From Cyclaneusma minus (Eukaryota; Ascomycota; Leotiomycetes; Marthamycetales; Marthamycetaceae): a stretch of 64,000 nt of DNA. A program made the position numbers and the translations under genes. Shown here one piece after another: positions 10,966 to 26,500 of the stretch; position 1 is the first letter of the stretch; every line of letters starts with the position of its first letter. The notes under the pieces are model-generated. The model was not told where the DNA came from and did not search any database. It saw only the letters and a program-made list of their open reading frames with translations. The DNA is taken from contig JAKZHN010000005.1 in NCBI GenBank assembly GCA_037179335.1, positions 248,001-312,000 on the forward strand. The letters are read 5' to 3'.

Positions 10966-13757
10966 TTTAAATAAAATTTCACACTCCTTTTTCGCTATTG
11001 CTAATAGCCCTTTAAATTTAAATTCTATCCTACGCACCTTTAAATTTTTTATTTGCCCTTTTATAATTTTTTTTTGCAAATCTTTTAGCATATTTTTAAA
11101 TTTTGCGCATTATAGCTTCAAAACAGTTTATTTTTTTTAAAAAAAATTCATTTTAAAAAAAAAATTATCCAATTTATTTATGCTAATTGCGTAAATTTAA
11201 TTTTTAAAAACCAATAAAAATAATAATATAGCCCCCCTATTTAAAGCTAATTAATATGCAAATTATCTTTTTAGCTTTAAAAATTCTTTATAGCTTGCCA
11301 AGCCTAAAAAAAGCGCGATTTTTTGAATAATAATTTAAAGCGCGTTTTTTAATTTATAATATTAAAAATTAATACTTATTTCTTTTAATATTTAAAAAAA
11401 GCTGCGCTAGGTTAAATAAAAATGCAATAATTTAATATTGGAAAATAAATAATATAATAAGCGCTATAAATTAATATAAAATGCCTTTAAAAACGTTTAA
11501 ACAAATATTGGTAAGTTTTAAAATAAGCTTATTAATATTTTTATTAAATACAAAAATGCCTAGCAAGCTAAAAATGTTGTATTTTAAGAATTATCCATTA
11601 TTAAAAACAAGCTTTAAGCTTATAAAAATAAATTGCGCAATACCAAAATTATAATTAAGAATTTAATTAATTAAATCATTCGTTTTTAAGCATATTTAAA
11701 AAATAAATTAGATTAATCTTTCTTAATTTAAAATTAGCCAAAATTGCTTTCAGCTAAAAAAGCTATTTTGCTTTAGCCAATTTAGCCCCAATTTAATTTT
11801 TGCTATATTGAGCGTATTCTTTTTAACCCGCTTTTAATAGTATTTTTCTATTTATACTGTATTTATTTTAATTTAAAAGTAAATTTAAAGCCAATAGCTA
11901 GCGCTTTCCAAATAAATTTAGCAAAATTGCTATTGCTTAAAATAATTTTAAAAGTATTATTATTAAGCAAATGCAGCCTTTTGTTAAATATAATAATTTT
12001 AAATATAATTTTAGAAAATTTAATAAATTCCATTTTTTATATTAAAATAAAACTAATTTTAATATATTCTATACCAATTTCCAAATATTGGCCGCTTATT
12101 TAAATATATCTAATAAAATATTAATTAACCAATTTTAATCCAAAATTAATATAAAGCTTTAATTCCTTATTGTAGGCTTTTGTCCAAAAACCTTAATTAA
12201 AGCCGTTATTTAATACCGGAAAATGGCTACAAATAATACCTAGCTATAATGCAATTTTTGCAAAATAACCGCATTTATTTCCAAAATCTTTATTATTATT
12301 TTTAAAATTCTCTGCTTTAAATCCCAAAAACATACCCGTCTATTTTTATCAAATTCCAAGCCTGAAAATTAAAATATATTTTCCGCCCTTTTTAATACCA
12401 TTATTAATTATAGTCCAAAATATTATAATTATAGCAAATATAGCTGTTGTTTAAAGCTTTGTTCTAATTTAAAATGCATTATTAATTATATTATAAATTA
12501 TAAAATAAATAGCAAAGCCAATATTAAATTAGCCAATAAAAACAATATTAAAATTAATGCCGCTAAAATATAAAGCATTAAATTAGCAGTAATTATAAAT
12601 ATTTAAAAAAATGCTTAATTATTGGCAAAATTGCCTCCGGTAATTTAATTTATTTAATTTTAATTTTTACTATTAAGTTTTTAAATCGGCTTATTATAAT
12701 TACAAGTTTTTTTATTTTGCCTATTATTTTTAATATAATATTATCTTTAATTATTTAAGCCTTAATAAATTTAAAAGCTAATACTAAAAATTTTATTAAT
12801 TATAAAATTGCTATGCAATTTATTAAATATAAAGATTTTAAGCCTATAAATCTTTTTTGCCCAATTTTTATTTTAGCCTTTAATAATTTTATTTTTAAGC
12901 TAATTATTTATATTATTTATTTTAAATTATATATAAAAAACCATTAGCAAAATTTAATATTAATTATAACTACCAATTTAAAGCAATATAATATAATTTT
13001 TAATAAAGGGTAAATAGAATTATATAAAATATTTATTAATAATATTATAAATAAACTTTTTTTTATACCATTGCTTTTATAAAAAAGCTTTTATAAAATT
13101 GCTTTTTGGATTTTGGAAAAATATTTTGAATATTAAGCTAAGGCAAATATCATTTTTAGTTTTTATAAGCAATTATTATTTATTAAAAATTAAATAATAT
13201 ATTTTAGCCAAATTTTATTTAATACCGTTTTTTAAAAAGCCAATATCTATTTTAAGAATTTTAATATAGCTAAAAGCCAAATAATGCTAATAATAATAAA
13301 GCCGTTTTTAAAAATTAAATATAATAATACCAATTTAAAAAATAAAATAAAAAACCATTATTTTTAAAAAAAAGATTTGCGGCCTTGCTAAATTTTTTAA
13401 AAATTAATCCAAATTAAATTTCCGGCTATTATATAATATTAAAGCCAATTTAAATTTATATAATTGCAGCCAGTATATTTTAATATTATATTTGCTTTGC
13501 AAAATAATTAAGTATTTAGATTTTTGCAATTATTATTAAAAGGATTAATAAAATCTTATTCCCGAAAGTTAAAGCCAAAAATAAGCTAAAAACTATTATT
13601 TGCCAAGAAAATATAAATATTATATAAAAAAAATTAGTAAAATGGTATTAAATATCCTATTAAATTATAAGCTATAAAATTATAAAATTAAATTAATGGG
13701 CTTAATATTATATAAGCTATATTTAATTTATAATATAATTTAATTAAAATTAATTAT
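10966..13757 (+). pseudogene. W internal region, 5' part (expected gag / early pol), RIP-destroyed
   Basis: Highly AT-rich, with stops in all frames. No domain could be read with confidence. Its identity follows from position between the W 5' LTR and the X insertion. Confidence 0.5.
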
Positions 13758-13762
13758 ATTTA

Positions 13763-13948
13763 TATTGGGGTTATTAGGGGTTATAATGCGTATGCAATAA
13801 TGGGTAATATAATGGGTAGTATTGGTTAATTGTGTATAAAATTTAAAATTATAGTATTGGCAAGGGACGAAGCTATTATTAGCCGCTAAGATTGGTATCT
13901 AAGGCATTAGATATTTTTAAGCCATTATTTATAAAAAAGGTTATAATA
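13763..13948. repeat. X left LTR
   Basis: 186 bp, equal in length to 52567-52752. Where the right copy retains CCAGCCGCCAAGACCGG, this copy reads TTAGCCGCTAAGATTGG, purely C-to-T differences. Confidence 0.85.
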
Positions 13949-16900
13949 TTGGCTATTTTTTATTTTATAATAGCAAAAAAAAAGAATTATATATAAAACA
14001 ATAAAGGAAATATATTTAAATATACCAAGAAGCACTAAGCTTTAAATAATAGCTAAATAAGCCATTATTTATAGAATAAAATAGCTATTAACTAGTAATT
14101 AAAAATAAAAAAATATTAAAGCTTTTTTAAATACCGTATAATATTTATTTATTTAATAAAGAAAATGGCCTTTTAGCTGGTTTTTTAAAGAAGCCAATTT
14201 TGAAGGAGAAATTAAGCCCGCAAATAATATATAAATCTAAAAACAAGGCTAGCTTGCAAATGAAATGGTTTTTTTAAAAATATTTTTAATCTCTGGCTTC
14301 TTTTTGGCAATTTACCTAGCTTTTAAGCCTAATATTTAAAATATTAATATTAATAAGCTAATTTAAAGCTTTATTATATACCATTTTTATTATAATATTG
14401 GCTGGATTATTTTTATTATTAATTTAGCAGATTTTATAAAACTTTTGGCGCTTATAATTTTATTAAAACTAAAAAATATTAATTATAAGGCGCTTTTTAA
14501 TTGTAATACCGAATTTAATAAAGCATTTATATAATAATAAAAAATTATATAAATTATAATTTAAATTGGAAAATGTTAAATTTATTAATTATTAAGCGGA
14601 AAATAAAGAAAAGAATTATATTGATATTGGTGCTTTAAATTATAGCCAAAATTTTACTAATCAAATTTTTTTTTATTTTTTTTTTATTTTTGATAAAAAA
14701 TCAATAAATAATATTGCCTTTTAAAATAAAACTATTTGGAGCTTTAAAGCGATTTTTATTAGCCAGAATAATAATATAACCAAATTAAAAGCTTAAATTA
14801 CTATTAGTAGCAAAAACAATATTTATAAATATATATTTTTAGGCTATAGCTAAATTTAGCAAAATATTGATTAAATTTTTATTAGGATTATTTTTCTGCT
14901 ATTAAAAGCTTTTATTTGGGATTTTTATACAATTTATTATTGGTTTTTGGTATTAGGTAATTTGAAAAAGTAAACAAGATTATTAAGGCTGGCAAATTAT
15001 AGCTACATAGCCAGTTTTGGCCTATTAAGCAATATAAATTATTTTAAAAATTGGGAAATTAATATTAATAAGCTTTAATTTTGCAGCCTAATTTTTTTAA
15101 TAAATTATTATATTATTTCTTTTAAAAGTAAATATATAGCTATTAAAAATTAATAAAAAATTATTAATTAATTGTGTTTTGGCTTAGTTTTAAATTAAGC
15201 TTTTTAAAGCTTTATTTTTTTTATTTGCCAAAATAAAAATATTATTTATTTATATGCCAATAATAATAAATTGATTTGCTAAATTGGTTATTAATAAATA
15301 GGGATTATAAATGGATATCTTTATTTTTACATAATTAATATAATAGGTATAATAAATTATAAATTAATATAATTTAGCTTTTGCAATATTATATAAAGGC
15401 TTTAAAATTTATAAAATTATTTTAGAAGGATATTTAGCTTTTAGCTTTATTGGCAAATTATAATAAATTACCCAATTTAATACAAAGTTAGCTTAAATAT
15501 AGGCTTAATTAATATTCCAATTAAATAATTGAATTTTTTAATTTTAAAGCAATGGCGTAAAAATAATAATTAGCTATTGGCTAGCTTGGTAAATAATAGA
15601 AAATTAAATAATAATAGAAGCTTTATTATAATTGCTATAATTTTAAATAATAAATTTTATTTTTTTATATAATTTATTTATTCTTTTGCCCTTAATTCTT
15701 TTATTATGGAATTATTAAAAATACGCAAATTATTATAAACTTTTGAATTATATAGGCAGATTTTAAAAATACCGTTATTAATAAAAGAATTAAATTCCAG
15801 CTTATTAAAAACTTTAAATAGCTTATTAAAAATATTAATTTTGCCTTTTAAATAAAGCTTTAAATTTAAGTCTAGATTTGCTTTTTTTTGGCAATTAATT
15901 AAGCTTTAGGTTTAAGTAGCAAATTCTTAATTTTATTTTAAATTAAAAATTATTTGAATATTATAATTATTTTTAGCAATTTAGCCATATTTGGTAAATA
16001 TTTTATTAAATTTTTATATATTATAGAATTTTGTATAAATTTTTTAATTTTAGCATCTTATATTTTTAAAATAAAATTGGTTTTACAAATATTGAATTTA
16101 GGATTTTTGCAAAAATAGCCGAGCTTGCGCTTAATTAAAGCAATATTGGGCTATATTATATTAATGGTAATTTTAGGCTGTATTATAGCGATTTTGGGAT
16201 ATATTATACCGGTACCAGGATTTTATATTATAGCGTTTTTAAAAGATTTATTATAGTATTTTAAAGTTGCTGGCGGAATAATTGAAATTTAAATATTGCT
16301 GCAAGCGGAGAAATTATTATAATGGATATAATAATCTTTTTTTAAAATTGGCAAAGCAATTGCTATATTGGCATTATTGTTTTAAAAAATATTATTATAA
16401 TTATTTTTATTATAATAGGGGTTTAAAATTATAATATAAGGGCTTTTTTAGCATTTTTTTTTATAAATTAAGATTTTAAAATTTAAAGGTAATTTAAAAA
16501 CAGCAGAAATATTAGGGCTATTTTTTATAAAAAGGGCATTAATTATTATTTGCTTAATATACAGCTTTTTAAATTCTTTTTGGGCTTTTTTAATAGTTTT
16601 GGTTTAATAAATTATAAAACATAAGGGAGGAGATTTTATTATAAATCTGGAATATATACCAAATACCAAAAGGGTAGAAATAATTTTACTAAGGCTAGCG
16701 GTATTATTAATAGCTTTTTTGAAAAGCTGCGAATAGTTAATTTAAATTATTTAATAGGATTTTTAAAATATAATACAATAGCATTTAAATTTGCCAATAT
16801 TAGTATAGACTTTAATTAGGATTTTTTTAATTTTAATATTTAAAAATTTGCTTTTATTTTGAAATTTAGCACTAGCGAATTTTAGGCTAGCATTATAAAT

Positions 16901-17983
16901 AATGCGGTTAGGTAGGCTTTAATAAATATTAATCCAGCAGCGTTAAATAGCTTTTTAAATATTTTTGGAAAATTTGCTTTTAAAAAAATATAATAGCTTG
17001 GAAGCTAATAACAATATTAATAATATAGACTATAAAATATTTGTTTAGCTTTATAATATTTATTCTAATTTTTATATTAAAATAATAATTTTTATAAAGT
17101 TTAAATTTAAAATTAAAATAAATTTGCTTTTATATTAATAAAAATTATAAAATTTAGTAATTTTCTTTAGTATAATATATTTAATTTATTTTAGCATATT
17201 TTAAAATCTTGGCCAATTTAAAAATGCTGGAATATGCAAAATAGCAATAGAGTTTTTAAAGCTTTGCTTTGGTTAAATAATATTATACAGATTTTAATAA
17301 TAATTTAATACCAATTAAAAATATTTCTAAATATTTTTATTTTTGGATAATTGGGATAAAAATAATGCCAAATATTAGGATATTTTATAAATTGTTAAAT
17401 TAAAATTTTAAGCGATTTATATTATTAATGTATATTAAAAATAAAATATTAATTAGGATAATATAAAAATTAATTGATTTAAAGAAATATAGAAATTAAG
17501 GCAATATTAATAATATTTGCAAAGCTTTTGCCAAATTTAATATTATGCTTATTAATATAAAAGTTATTAAATAACAGCTATAGCATTATTTGCTTAAAAA
17601 TTAGAAATTGTCCCAAGCCATTAATAAAAATATTAGCGGCACCGCTATTTAATATAATGCTTTAAAATATTTAAAATAAATAGCGGTTTTAAAAAATAAA
17701 TATTTTGAACGGGTTTTAAGGATTTTAACAATTAAAAATATAGGCGGCAATATAATCGCTAAATGTTATTAGGATTTTTGGACCATTAATGGTTTTATTA
17801 TTTAAAATAATTATATAATTAATTTTTGAATTATGTTTAGCTTTGCAATTTTTAATTATTAATATTTTATTATTATAATTAAGAAAATTAATATAGCTGC
17901 TATTTTATTAACGTTAAAAACTGCTTTAGCATTATTTTTAAAATCTTTTTTATAGCCAGCTAAAAACGCCATATAGGCAGCTT
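13949..17983. pseudogene. X internal region, left part, RIP-destroyed
   Basis: AT-rich, no intact frame. A plus-strand stretch near 16790-16990 reads as a hydrophilic protein interrupted by stops (segments such as LKFSTSEF and PAALNSFLNIFGKFAF), possibly gag. I do not recognise the family. Confidence 0.45.
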
Positions 17984-18103
17984 TATTATATATATAAAAA
18001 GGATACCAAAGATGGCTATTATATAATTTAAATTAATTGCCCTTTTAAGGTTGGTGCAAAATCCGCCTTATATAATAATCCCTGTCCGGCTCATTAAATA
18101 TAT

Positions 18104-18279
18104 TGTTGAAGTAAGCTCCTAACGCTCCTGGCGGTGCGGGGGTCACGGGCTACTCACGGGACCCATTCGTTACATGGGTAAGCAAAAGCTATATATATAA
18201 TACTGTTTTCTATAATTGTAAAATCCCCTTTTTTTAAATACTTTAAAAATAAAAGGATTTTATTTATATTAAGATTTTA
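18104..18279 (+). repeat. Copia1 5' LTR
   Basis: Its first 80 bp (for example CTCCTGGCGGTGCGGGGGTC) are almost unmutated, while the 3' LTR shows CTTTTGGCGGTGCGGGGGTT at the same place. This is one of the few GC-rich patches in the island. Confidence 0.9.
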
Positions 18280-21200
18280 TAAATTATAATTTCTAATGCA
18301 ATGGTATATATTTAATAATTTCCTTTTAGAAGTCCAAAAATTAATAATAGCGTTATGCGAAATTTTCACTAGCCAGCAATAAATGCCAGGCCCAGCAATT
18401 TTTTTTTATAAATTTAGTAATGGATGCTAAAATCCAGCTTAGCAATAGATGCGAGCTTTAGCTTAATAATAAATGCAAGCTTAATATATAGCGTTATAAT
18501 TGCGCTATTTTTATTATTATTTTTTATTTTTTAAAAGTTTTTATTTTTTTCAAATTAATTTGCAAATTCGTTTTTTGTTGCAGCCGATTTTTTAATTAAT
18601 ATTCAGTTAATCGTTTAAATTTTAATTAATTATTAAATAAACCAAAATTTAAATATATTATAAAGAATATTATTTTTAATTTAAAATGCGCTGTATTAAT
18701 TTTTAATTATAATAATTAATATAATTGGTTTTAGCTAATAGAAATATATTTAATTAATTAGAAATTATAACATATTAAAAAGGTAATTTTGCACTAATAT
18801 ACTTATAAGGAAATTATTAATTAAATTTAAAATATTAATATTAGCAAAAATACCATTATTATAAAAAAACATTATTTTAAATAAAACGCAAATAAAAAAG
18901 CCAAATATATTGCAAATAATTAAAAAGCCTTATATGCAATATATATTTATTTTAGCTTTATAAATATAAAAAAAATATTAATTATTAAAGCTTTGCAGTA
19001 AAATAAAATAAATTAGGCTATAAATATATTATTATTTTTAATATAATAATTAATAGCTATTTGCAAAAAGTTAATAGCTTTAAATAAAAGCCTGATATCA
19101 TTATTAAAAAAGCATAAATTAAATTTTTTATTTTTTGCCGCAAAAGCTTTTGTTTAAATTCCAATTATACTGTTATTTATATTAAAAATATGCTTTTTTA
19201 TAGCCTTTTTTTATTTTTGCTTTTTAAATATAATATTATAATAAATATATTAAGCAATTTGTTTTTCATGTTTAAAAAAAGGTTTTTTATTTTTAGAAAA
19301 AAAAAAGATTTTTTAGCTTTTATTAAATTTGGTAAATTTGCCTATATTATTGATGGCAAATTAAGGCAATTATTATATTAATACCAAATTGGTAGCAATA
19401 ATAATATTGGTATATAATTTGGAAATTGAAAAGGGCCTTTTATATATTTTTTTTATAATAATAAAATTTATAAAATTTATAAATACCTATTTTTTACGGC
19501 TATTTAAAAATTGTTTAAAATATTTTAAAGCTTAAAATTATTTATTTTGTTTTTATTAATTTTTTAAAAAAAACCAAATATTGCAAATAATGCAGATAAT
19601 AAGCAATTTTTGTTTTAGAATAAAAAAAGAATATATAGCTTATATTATTTAAAATTTTACCATTATTAGCAGCATTTTTAAATTTAATTGAATTGCTGAT
19701 TTTAAGGCTGTATTATATATAATTTTTTTTTCTTTTTAAATATTTACAATTTTGCCTTTAAAAGGTAATAAAAATGGAAGGAAAAATATTATATTTAAAT
19801 TAAATTAGTATAATTATAATAAAAATAAATAAAGGATAATATAAGCTTAAAAATATTCTTTATGTTTTTAGCCTTGGTATAAATTTGCTTTTGGATTGGA
19901 AAATTTGTTAATAGGAATTCTTTAATCTTTTTAATTTTTGTTTATATATTTTAAAAGCCGTTATTTAAAAAAAAATAGATATTAATTTAAGCAGGCTTAT
20001 ATATTATTGATTTTATAATTATTTTTCAAAAATTAGCAAAAGCTTTTAAGCTTTAAAATAATACCTAAATAGCATTGCCAGCTATTAAAAATATTTCCAT
20101 TATAAACATGTTAAAAAATCCGATTTAATTTAGCTTGCCAAATATACCGGCTATTATAATATAACATATAATATTAATTATAGCGCAATATAATATATTA
20201 AATATAATGCCAGCTATATTGCAAAACAAATTAATTTTCAATATATTATAAAGGCACCAATATAATATAGCTTTTAATATAATATAATATTTCCAGTTTA
20301 ATATAATACTAAAATTAATATTAAAATTTATTTTAAAGCTATTTTCGAAACTCGGTTTAAAGCTTTTTAAAAAGTATTAAGCTTAAATTAAAGTTAAAAT
20401 AATTTAGAAAGCGGATTATTAAAAGGCTTAAAAGCAAATTATATAAAATAAATATATTTTATATTATTGGAAATATGCCTATTTTGGCCTAGTAAAAATT
20501 AATTGCATTTATATTATTATTAGCTTTCAAAACAATTAAGATCCCGCTCCTATTTTTTATTTATAAGAATTGCAATATTGGTAAAATACAAAAGCAAATT
20601 TTTAAAAAAATAATTAACCATAAGCTGAAATTGCTAGAGCTAATTTATATTAATATACCTGGTTTTTTTTATTTAATTTGTATAAAACTAAATGGCTTTT
20701 TAAAACTATTAATAATTATATATATAAATTTTGGCCCTTTATTGTAAAAAATTATATAAATGTATATAGTATTTTTTATAATAAAAAAAATTAAATTTAA
20801 AATTGGTAAAAAGCTAAAAAAGATTTCATATAATAACATTGAGGAATTAATTAAGGAAATTATTTTTTAAATTTTTATAAATAGTATAAAGCTTGGGATT
20901 ATAATTCTTTATTTACTTTGGCAAAACGGAATAATTAAAACAATTATTTAAAACGCTGAAATTTATATTTAATTTATATTAAATAATGCTGGTTTTTTAA
21001 TTAAATTTTAATTGGAGGCCGTTATAATTAAATCATATATTTAAAATTGAATTGAAACCAGCCCTGAAATTAATAGCCGAATAATTAGCCTTAAAAAAGC
21101 ATAGATGGGCAAGCTTTTTAAAACTAATATCCAGATTTAAGGCTATAAAATATAGGCTTATATTAATTGCAAGAAATTTTTTAAATATATATATATATAT

Positions 21201-21899
21201 TTTTTTTTGCAATTTTATAAATATATTTTTATTGGCTATAATTTCAAAATTATAAAATAATATTAATGTTATTATCCGGATTTTAATAAAATAATATATG
21301 AAATAATGGTAAAACGGGATAAGATAATTAAGGGTGGTATATTTAATTTAAAGCTTTGCAATAACTTTTATGGTTTTTAAAAAACTTTAAATAAATTGCC
21401 TAATAAATATTATATTAATAAATTTATGTTTGCCAAATAAAAGGCTAAAAAACCGGTTTTTAAATAAATGTATTTTAAATTTAAATTGGCTATTAAAATT
21501 GTGCTTAATATAGTGATTTTTGCCCTGGATTTTTTGAATTTTTATAAAAAATAAAATAATATTATTTTATATTTTGAATTTAATAATTCTGGTAATTATA
21601 CTAGTTTTTTATTTGTCCCTAAAGAATTTATTATATTGGTTAAGCTTTTGCCAAGCGAAAGTATTAATATAATTAATACATTAAAGAATATTTTAAATAA
21701 TTTTATAAAGCTAAATAGCGCTTATATTGCAATAATTCTTTTATTTAATATGGAATTAGTTTCTAAAATTAATAATTATAGGTATTTAAAGCGCAGTATT
21801 ATTAAGGCTAAAGCTTGCAAATAGGACCGTTTTTTAAAGGCTTTATTATAGCTATAATAGCTATAAATATTGGTTTTAATTTAACTTTTATAAAATAAA

Positions 21900-23300
21900 T
21901 ATTTATAATTAAAATTAATCCGGATAGCGGGATTAATAAATTTAAAGCTTATTTTATAGCCAAAAACTTTAATTAGGTTTAGGGCAAGGATTGTTTTAAT
22001 ATTGTTTTTCTAATTGTCCAAATAAATATTTTATGCATTTTATTAATTATTACAATATGGAAGAATTTTAAATGCCGGTATTTCAATATTAGCAATATTT
22101 TTATAAAATTTATTTTTTATAAATTACGTTATTTAGCTTTTTCCAAAAATATTATAATTTGACCGGGAAATATCTTTTAGCTAAATAAAAGTTTTTACAA
22201 ATTGAAATAAGCTGCCAAAAATTAGAATTTGGTGCTTAAATTCAAAATAATTAAATTTAAATTTAAATAAAGCTTTAGCAATTCTTACGAATTTATTTAT
22301 AAAATTGTTAATATATTTGTTTTAATTTATATTAATAATATTATTGCTGCCGCCAAAATAATTGCTAAATTTAAGTAATTTTATTTTAAATTAATTAATT
22401 AATTTATTATTAAGAATTTCAGGAAAATTAAAAAAATTTGGTATAAAATTAATTTGGAATAAAAGTTTTAAATTTATTTAAATTAATTAAAAGCAATATA
22501 TTAATAAATTTTGCAAGAAATTTGGCTTTTTAATTGGTAAAAAATGGCTATATTTAGTATTTATAATAAATAATAGCAATATAATAGCTTTAATTAAGAA
22601 TAATAAAAAGCGGGCCAAATTAAATTTTTATTAGCAAAAGCTTGGCAAGCTTATATTTATTTTGTAGCTGGCAAATTAGCTTAATTTATATTAAATTTAT
22701 ATAAGCGCTATAATACCGGTTTTATATAATTATTTTATTATTTTAAATTAATTATAAAATATAGGATTAAATATAGATTAAATAAATTGGGTATTATTAA
22801 AAATTAATTGAAAATATTTAATAATGTATTTTATAAATTATTTTTGAATTATTGGAGCATTAGCGGGTTTATAGCTATATTGCTTAAAAAAGCAATTTTA
22901 TAATTAAGCAGAAAATAAAAAAATATAACTATATTAATTTGCAAAGCTAAATATATTGCTATAGCTGCTAATACTAAATAAGGGCAATAGCTAGAATAAT
23001 TATTTTAAAATATAGGTTATAATAAACTAATTGGTAAAAATCCATATTACATTAATATAAAAGGTAATAATTAAAGAGCTATTGCCTTAATAAAAAAACT
23101 TTAGCTTTATAAAGAATTTGAGCATATTAATATAGCCTACCAATTTATATATAAATTGGAAAATAAAGGCAAATAACGGATTATTTATATGCGTATAAAG
23201 GATATAATTGCTGACAGATTTATAATGCCGCTTTTAAGGGTTTAATTTAAAAAATTTAAGAATATATTGGATATAGAAAACCGTTTTAAATAAAGGATTT
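21900..23300 (+). pseudogene. Copia1 polymerase remnant (reverse transcriptase and RNase H)
   Basis: Plus-strand translation with stops ignored gives Copia signatures in the correct order. First is a KARLVAKGF-like block near 21934. Next is the catalytic box at 22319-22357, where YVDD has become YINN (22328-22339) by G-to-A change, followed by IIAAAK. Then an RNase H-type ending at about 22960-23240 includes EFEHINIAYQFI and an IIADRF-MPL block matching the Copia ADGFTKPL motif. Many TAA/TAG codons and lost catalytic Asp codons show it is dead. Confidence 0.85.
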
Positions 23301-23398
23301 TAAAAAGAAAAGGAAATATTTCAATATAGCTTTTGGGGAGTATTGGAATAAAGAAAATATTGGTTATATTTATAAACCGCGATAAAGCTTAGGGGGAG

Positions 23399-23571
23399 TA
23401 TTAAAGTAAGCTTTTAATGCTTTTGGCGGTGCGGGGGTTACGGGCTATTTACGGGACCTATTTGTTATATGGATAAGCAAGAGCCATATATATAATACCG
23501 TTTTTTGTAATTGTAGATTTTTTTTAATGCTTTAAGAATAGAAGAATCTCTACCCACGTTAAGATTTCACA
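23399..23571 (+). repeat. Copia1 3' LTR
   Basis: 173 bp, preceded by the AGGGGGAG polypurine tract and followed by target duplication CATAT. It is more mutated at its start than the 5' LTR and less mutated at its end. Confidence 0.9.
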
Positions 23572-26500
23572 TATAGGGGCATTAATTATATATATTATAA
23601 ATAATTGTATAATGAATACCCGGTTTAAAAGTATTTCTTGCCTTCAGAAATTTATTTATAATAATCTTCCTTATTATTATTATTATTATTTATTATTATT
23701 TATTATTATTTATTATTATTTCCGGCTAGTTTTAATTTATAAAAAATTAAAATGGCTTATTGTTTTGCTTTGGCTTAATATTTTTTATTTCCTTATCTCC
23801 ATTTTTAAAGATATTTTTATTTTCGTTTTTGGCCTAAGCTTTGGTATTATTTTTAGCCGCAAAGCTATTTTTGTAATTTTTATTATTTTTATTAATTTTT
23901 AATAGCTTAATTTTAAAATTATACTTACGCTTGGCTTGCAATTTTACCATATTTTTTATAATTTATTTTTTGCCTTTTTTATAATTTTGCTTTATTTTAT
24001 TTTGCTTATTTTTATTAAAATAAAAACAATACCTGCTTAGCTATTTTTAATTACTAGCTATTATATATAATTTATCCAGATTATAAATTGCCTTTTTTTT
24101 GGCTTATTTTTGGGCTTTTTTATAATTGATTTTTTATTTTTGGCTATTTTAAATAATATTCTTTTAGTATAAGGCATAATTTATTTGCGTTTGCATTTTT
24201 TAAAATTGGTATTAATTAGCTATTTATTATTATTTAATATAGCCAATAGTAGCTATTATTTAATTTTTATTATAATTGCCTTTATTAATATAGTAAAATT
24301 TAACGTTATTTATAAACCGGACAAAATAATAATAATAATTTTATTTATATTTAATTAATTTAAAAAGGCTTTTGCAAATATAGCTATTTTAAATTTTTTT
24401 AATATTAATTGCGGCTTTTCGCTTTTTTATTTTCGCTATATTTAGCTTTATTTATGAATTGGCTTTTTTATATATTTTAACTTGCAATTGGGCTTGCAAT
24501 AATATTGCATTATTTTAACTATAGCTGGCTATTTGGCTTTTTAGCATTATAAGCCGTTTTTAAAAGATTTTTTATTTTAATATTAATTTATTATTATATA
24601 CGGAAATTATTTAAAAATAAAGTTAAAAATTTAGTAAATTAATTAAATTAAGCTTAATGCATATTATACATTAAAAATAATATAAATAAAAAGTGTATTG
24701 CTTTTATTTCGGAATTTTAATATTGGGCTGGGCAAAATAATTATTATTTATTAATAAAAAATATATAGCTATTTTTAATTCTTTAATGGTAATAAATTTT
24801 GCAAATAACTAATTATAATAATTAAGTATTTTATGCCAATTATTTTTATATAAAATTATACTTTTTATAATTATAATTTTTCCCTTTCATAATTTAAAAA
24901 GCCCATTTCGGTTAAATAAATTTATTAGCTTGCTTTTATTATTTTATATATTTAGCCAATTTTAATATAGCATATTTGCTATTTAAATTTAATTATTTAT
25001 AATTTTTAAGCAAAGCAAAAATTATAAAATTATAGCCATTATAATATAAAAATTTAATTTTGCTATATTATTAATTTTATTAAAGTTTTTAAGTAAATTA
25101 ATAAAGATTGGAAATTTGAATTATAAAATAAAAAATAAAAAATAGGCATAGCCATTAAAAGTTTTTTTTTATAAAAGGCATTGCTATTATTAATTTACTA
25201 TAGCTAAAATATCCCGGAATTTGGTTAAAAATACCGTTTAAATTAAATTTAAAAACGGAATTTTAATATAATACAAATATATTATTAAATTTTAAAATAA
25301 ATATATTTTATTATATTATTATTAAATTATTGTTGCATTAATTTAAAAAGCCAATATAGGCCAAAATAGAAATAATTGTATTGGTGCTTTAATAATTAAA
25401 TTCTTAATACATAAAGCCAAAATTTATTAATGCTTTTTTTATATATATTAAAACTCTGCGCATTTTTATTGGTAAATAAAAAATGCCTATTCTTTTTAAA
25501 ATGTAATAAATTTTAATTAATAATAAATTATAAAAGCGTTTTTTTAAGCCTAAAAGTCTTTTAATTTAGGCTTAGCAATAGGCGGTATTAGCTATTTTTA
25601 TTAAAAGCCGTTTTTAAATAATATAAATAAGGAAGCAAAATATAAAATTGCGCTTTTATTTTTATTTCGTATTTATAAGCTTGCAAAAAAAAATTAGGGG
25701 AAATTTTTTACTAGAAAATTTAAATAATAAATTATTGCCATAAAAATTAATTTGCTTGGTTAAAATTGCCAAACACAAAATTAATATTTTTGCAATTATT
25801 TTGCCGGTATTAGCTTAGCTATTTATAGCATTATTTTGCTAAATTCTTTATTAAATCTTTGTAATTTTTTATTTTTTATCAAAATTATTACGAAAATTAT
25901 TTATATCCCGGATTTATTTATTAATGGTATAATTGGCATTTTTATAAATAAGGTATATTTCCGGCCTTAATAAAATAAATTATTTCTAAAATTTAAAAAT
26001 TTGCTTAATGCCCTCTATAATTAATTTATTATAGTTTTAATAAACAAAATTTTAAAAAACATTCCTGCTGCGCAATTTTAATTAATTGCTTGAAATTATT
26101 ATTAATTAATAAAATTAAGGCAATAGCATTATTATTAATATTGGGCTTATATTTAATAACGGGCTAAATTATAATTGTATTGGTTAAAATAAGGATATTT
26201 GTTATAATTAAAGCTGGTAAAATTGTTTATTATACAAAAATAAAAAGTAAAATTGCAATTTGCAATATCATAATTATAAAAAAATGGAAAATAAAATTCC
26301 AATTTGCAATATTATAATAAAAGTATATTAGAAAAAAAAAGGCAATATATAAACAAATTGCAAATTGGTATATAGCGCATTGCTAAAAATTAAAGTTTAA
26401 TACGTTTCAGCAAATTAAGCTAGCAATTTTATAATTAAAAAAAAATTATAAATTAAAATTAAGCCTATTAAATAGCCTAAAAAGCCTGCCCTAATAAAAT

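Larger units (their letters stand above)
18104..23571 (+). mobile_element. Copia1: Ty1/Copia LTR retrotransposon, RIP-inactivated, inserted in the left Y repeat
   Basis: LTRs are 18104-18279 (starting TGTTGAAG) and 23399-23571 (starting TATTAAAG, ending TTTCA). A polypurine tract AGGGGGAG (23391-23398) directly precedes the 3' LTR, fixing plus-strand orientation. The target duplication is CATAT (23572-23576), read as TATAT on the left (18099-18103). The right Y repeat carries the empty site near 50315. The interior holds legible Copia reverse transcriptase and RNase H remnants. Length is about 5.5 kb, normal for the superfamily. Confidence 0.9.
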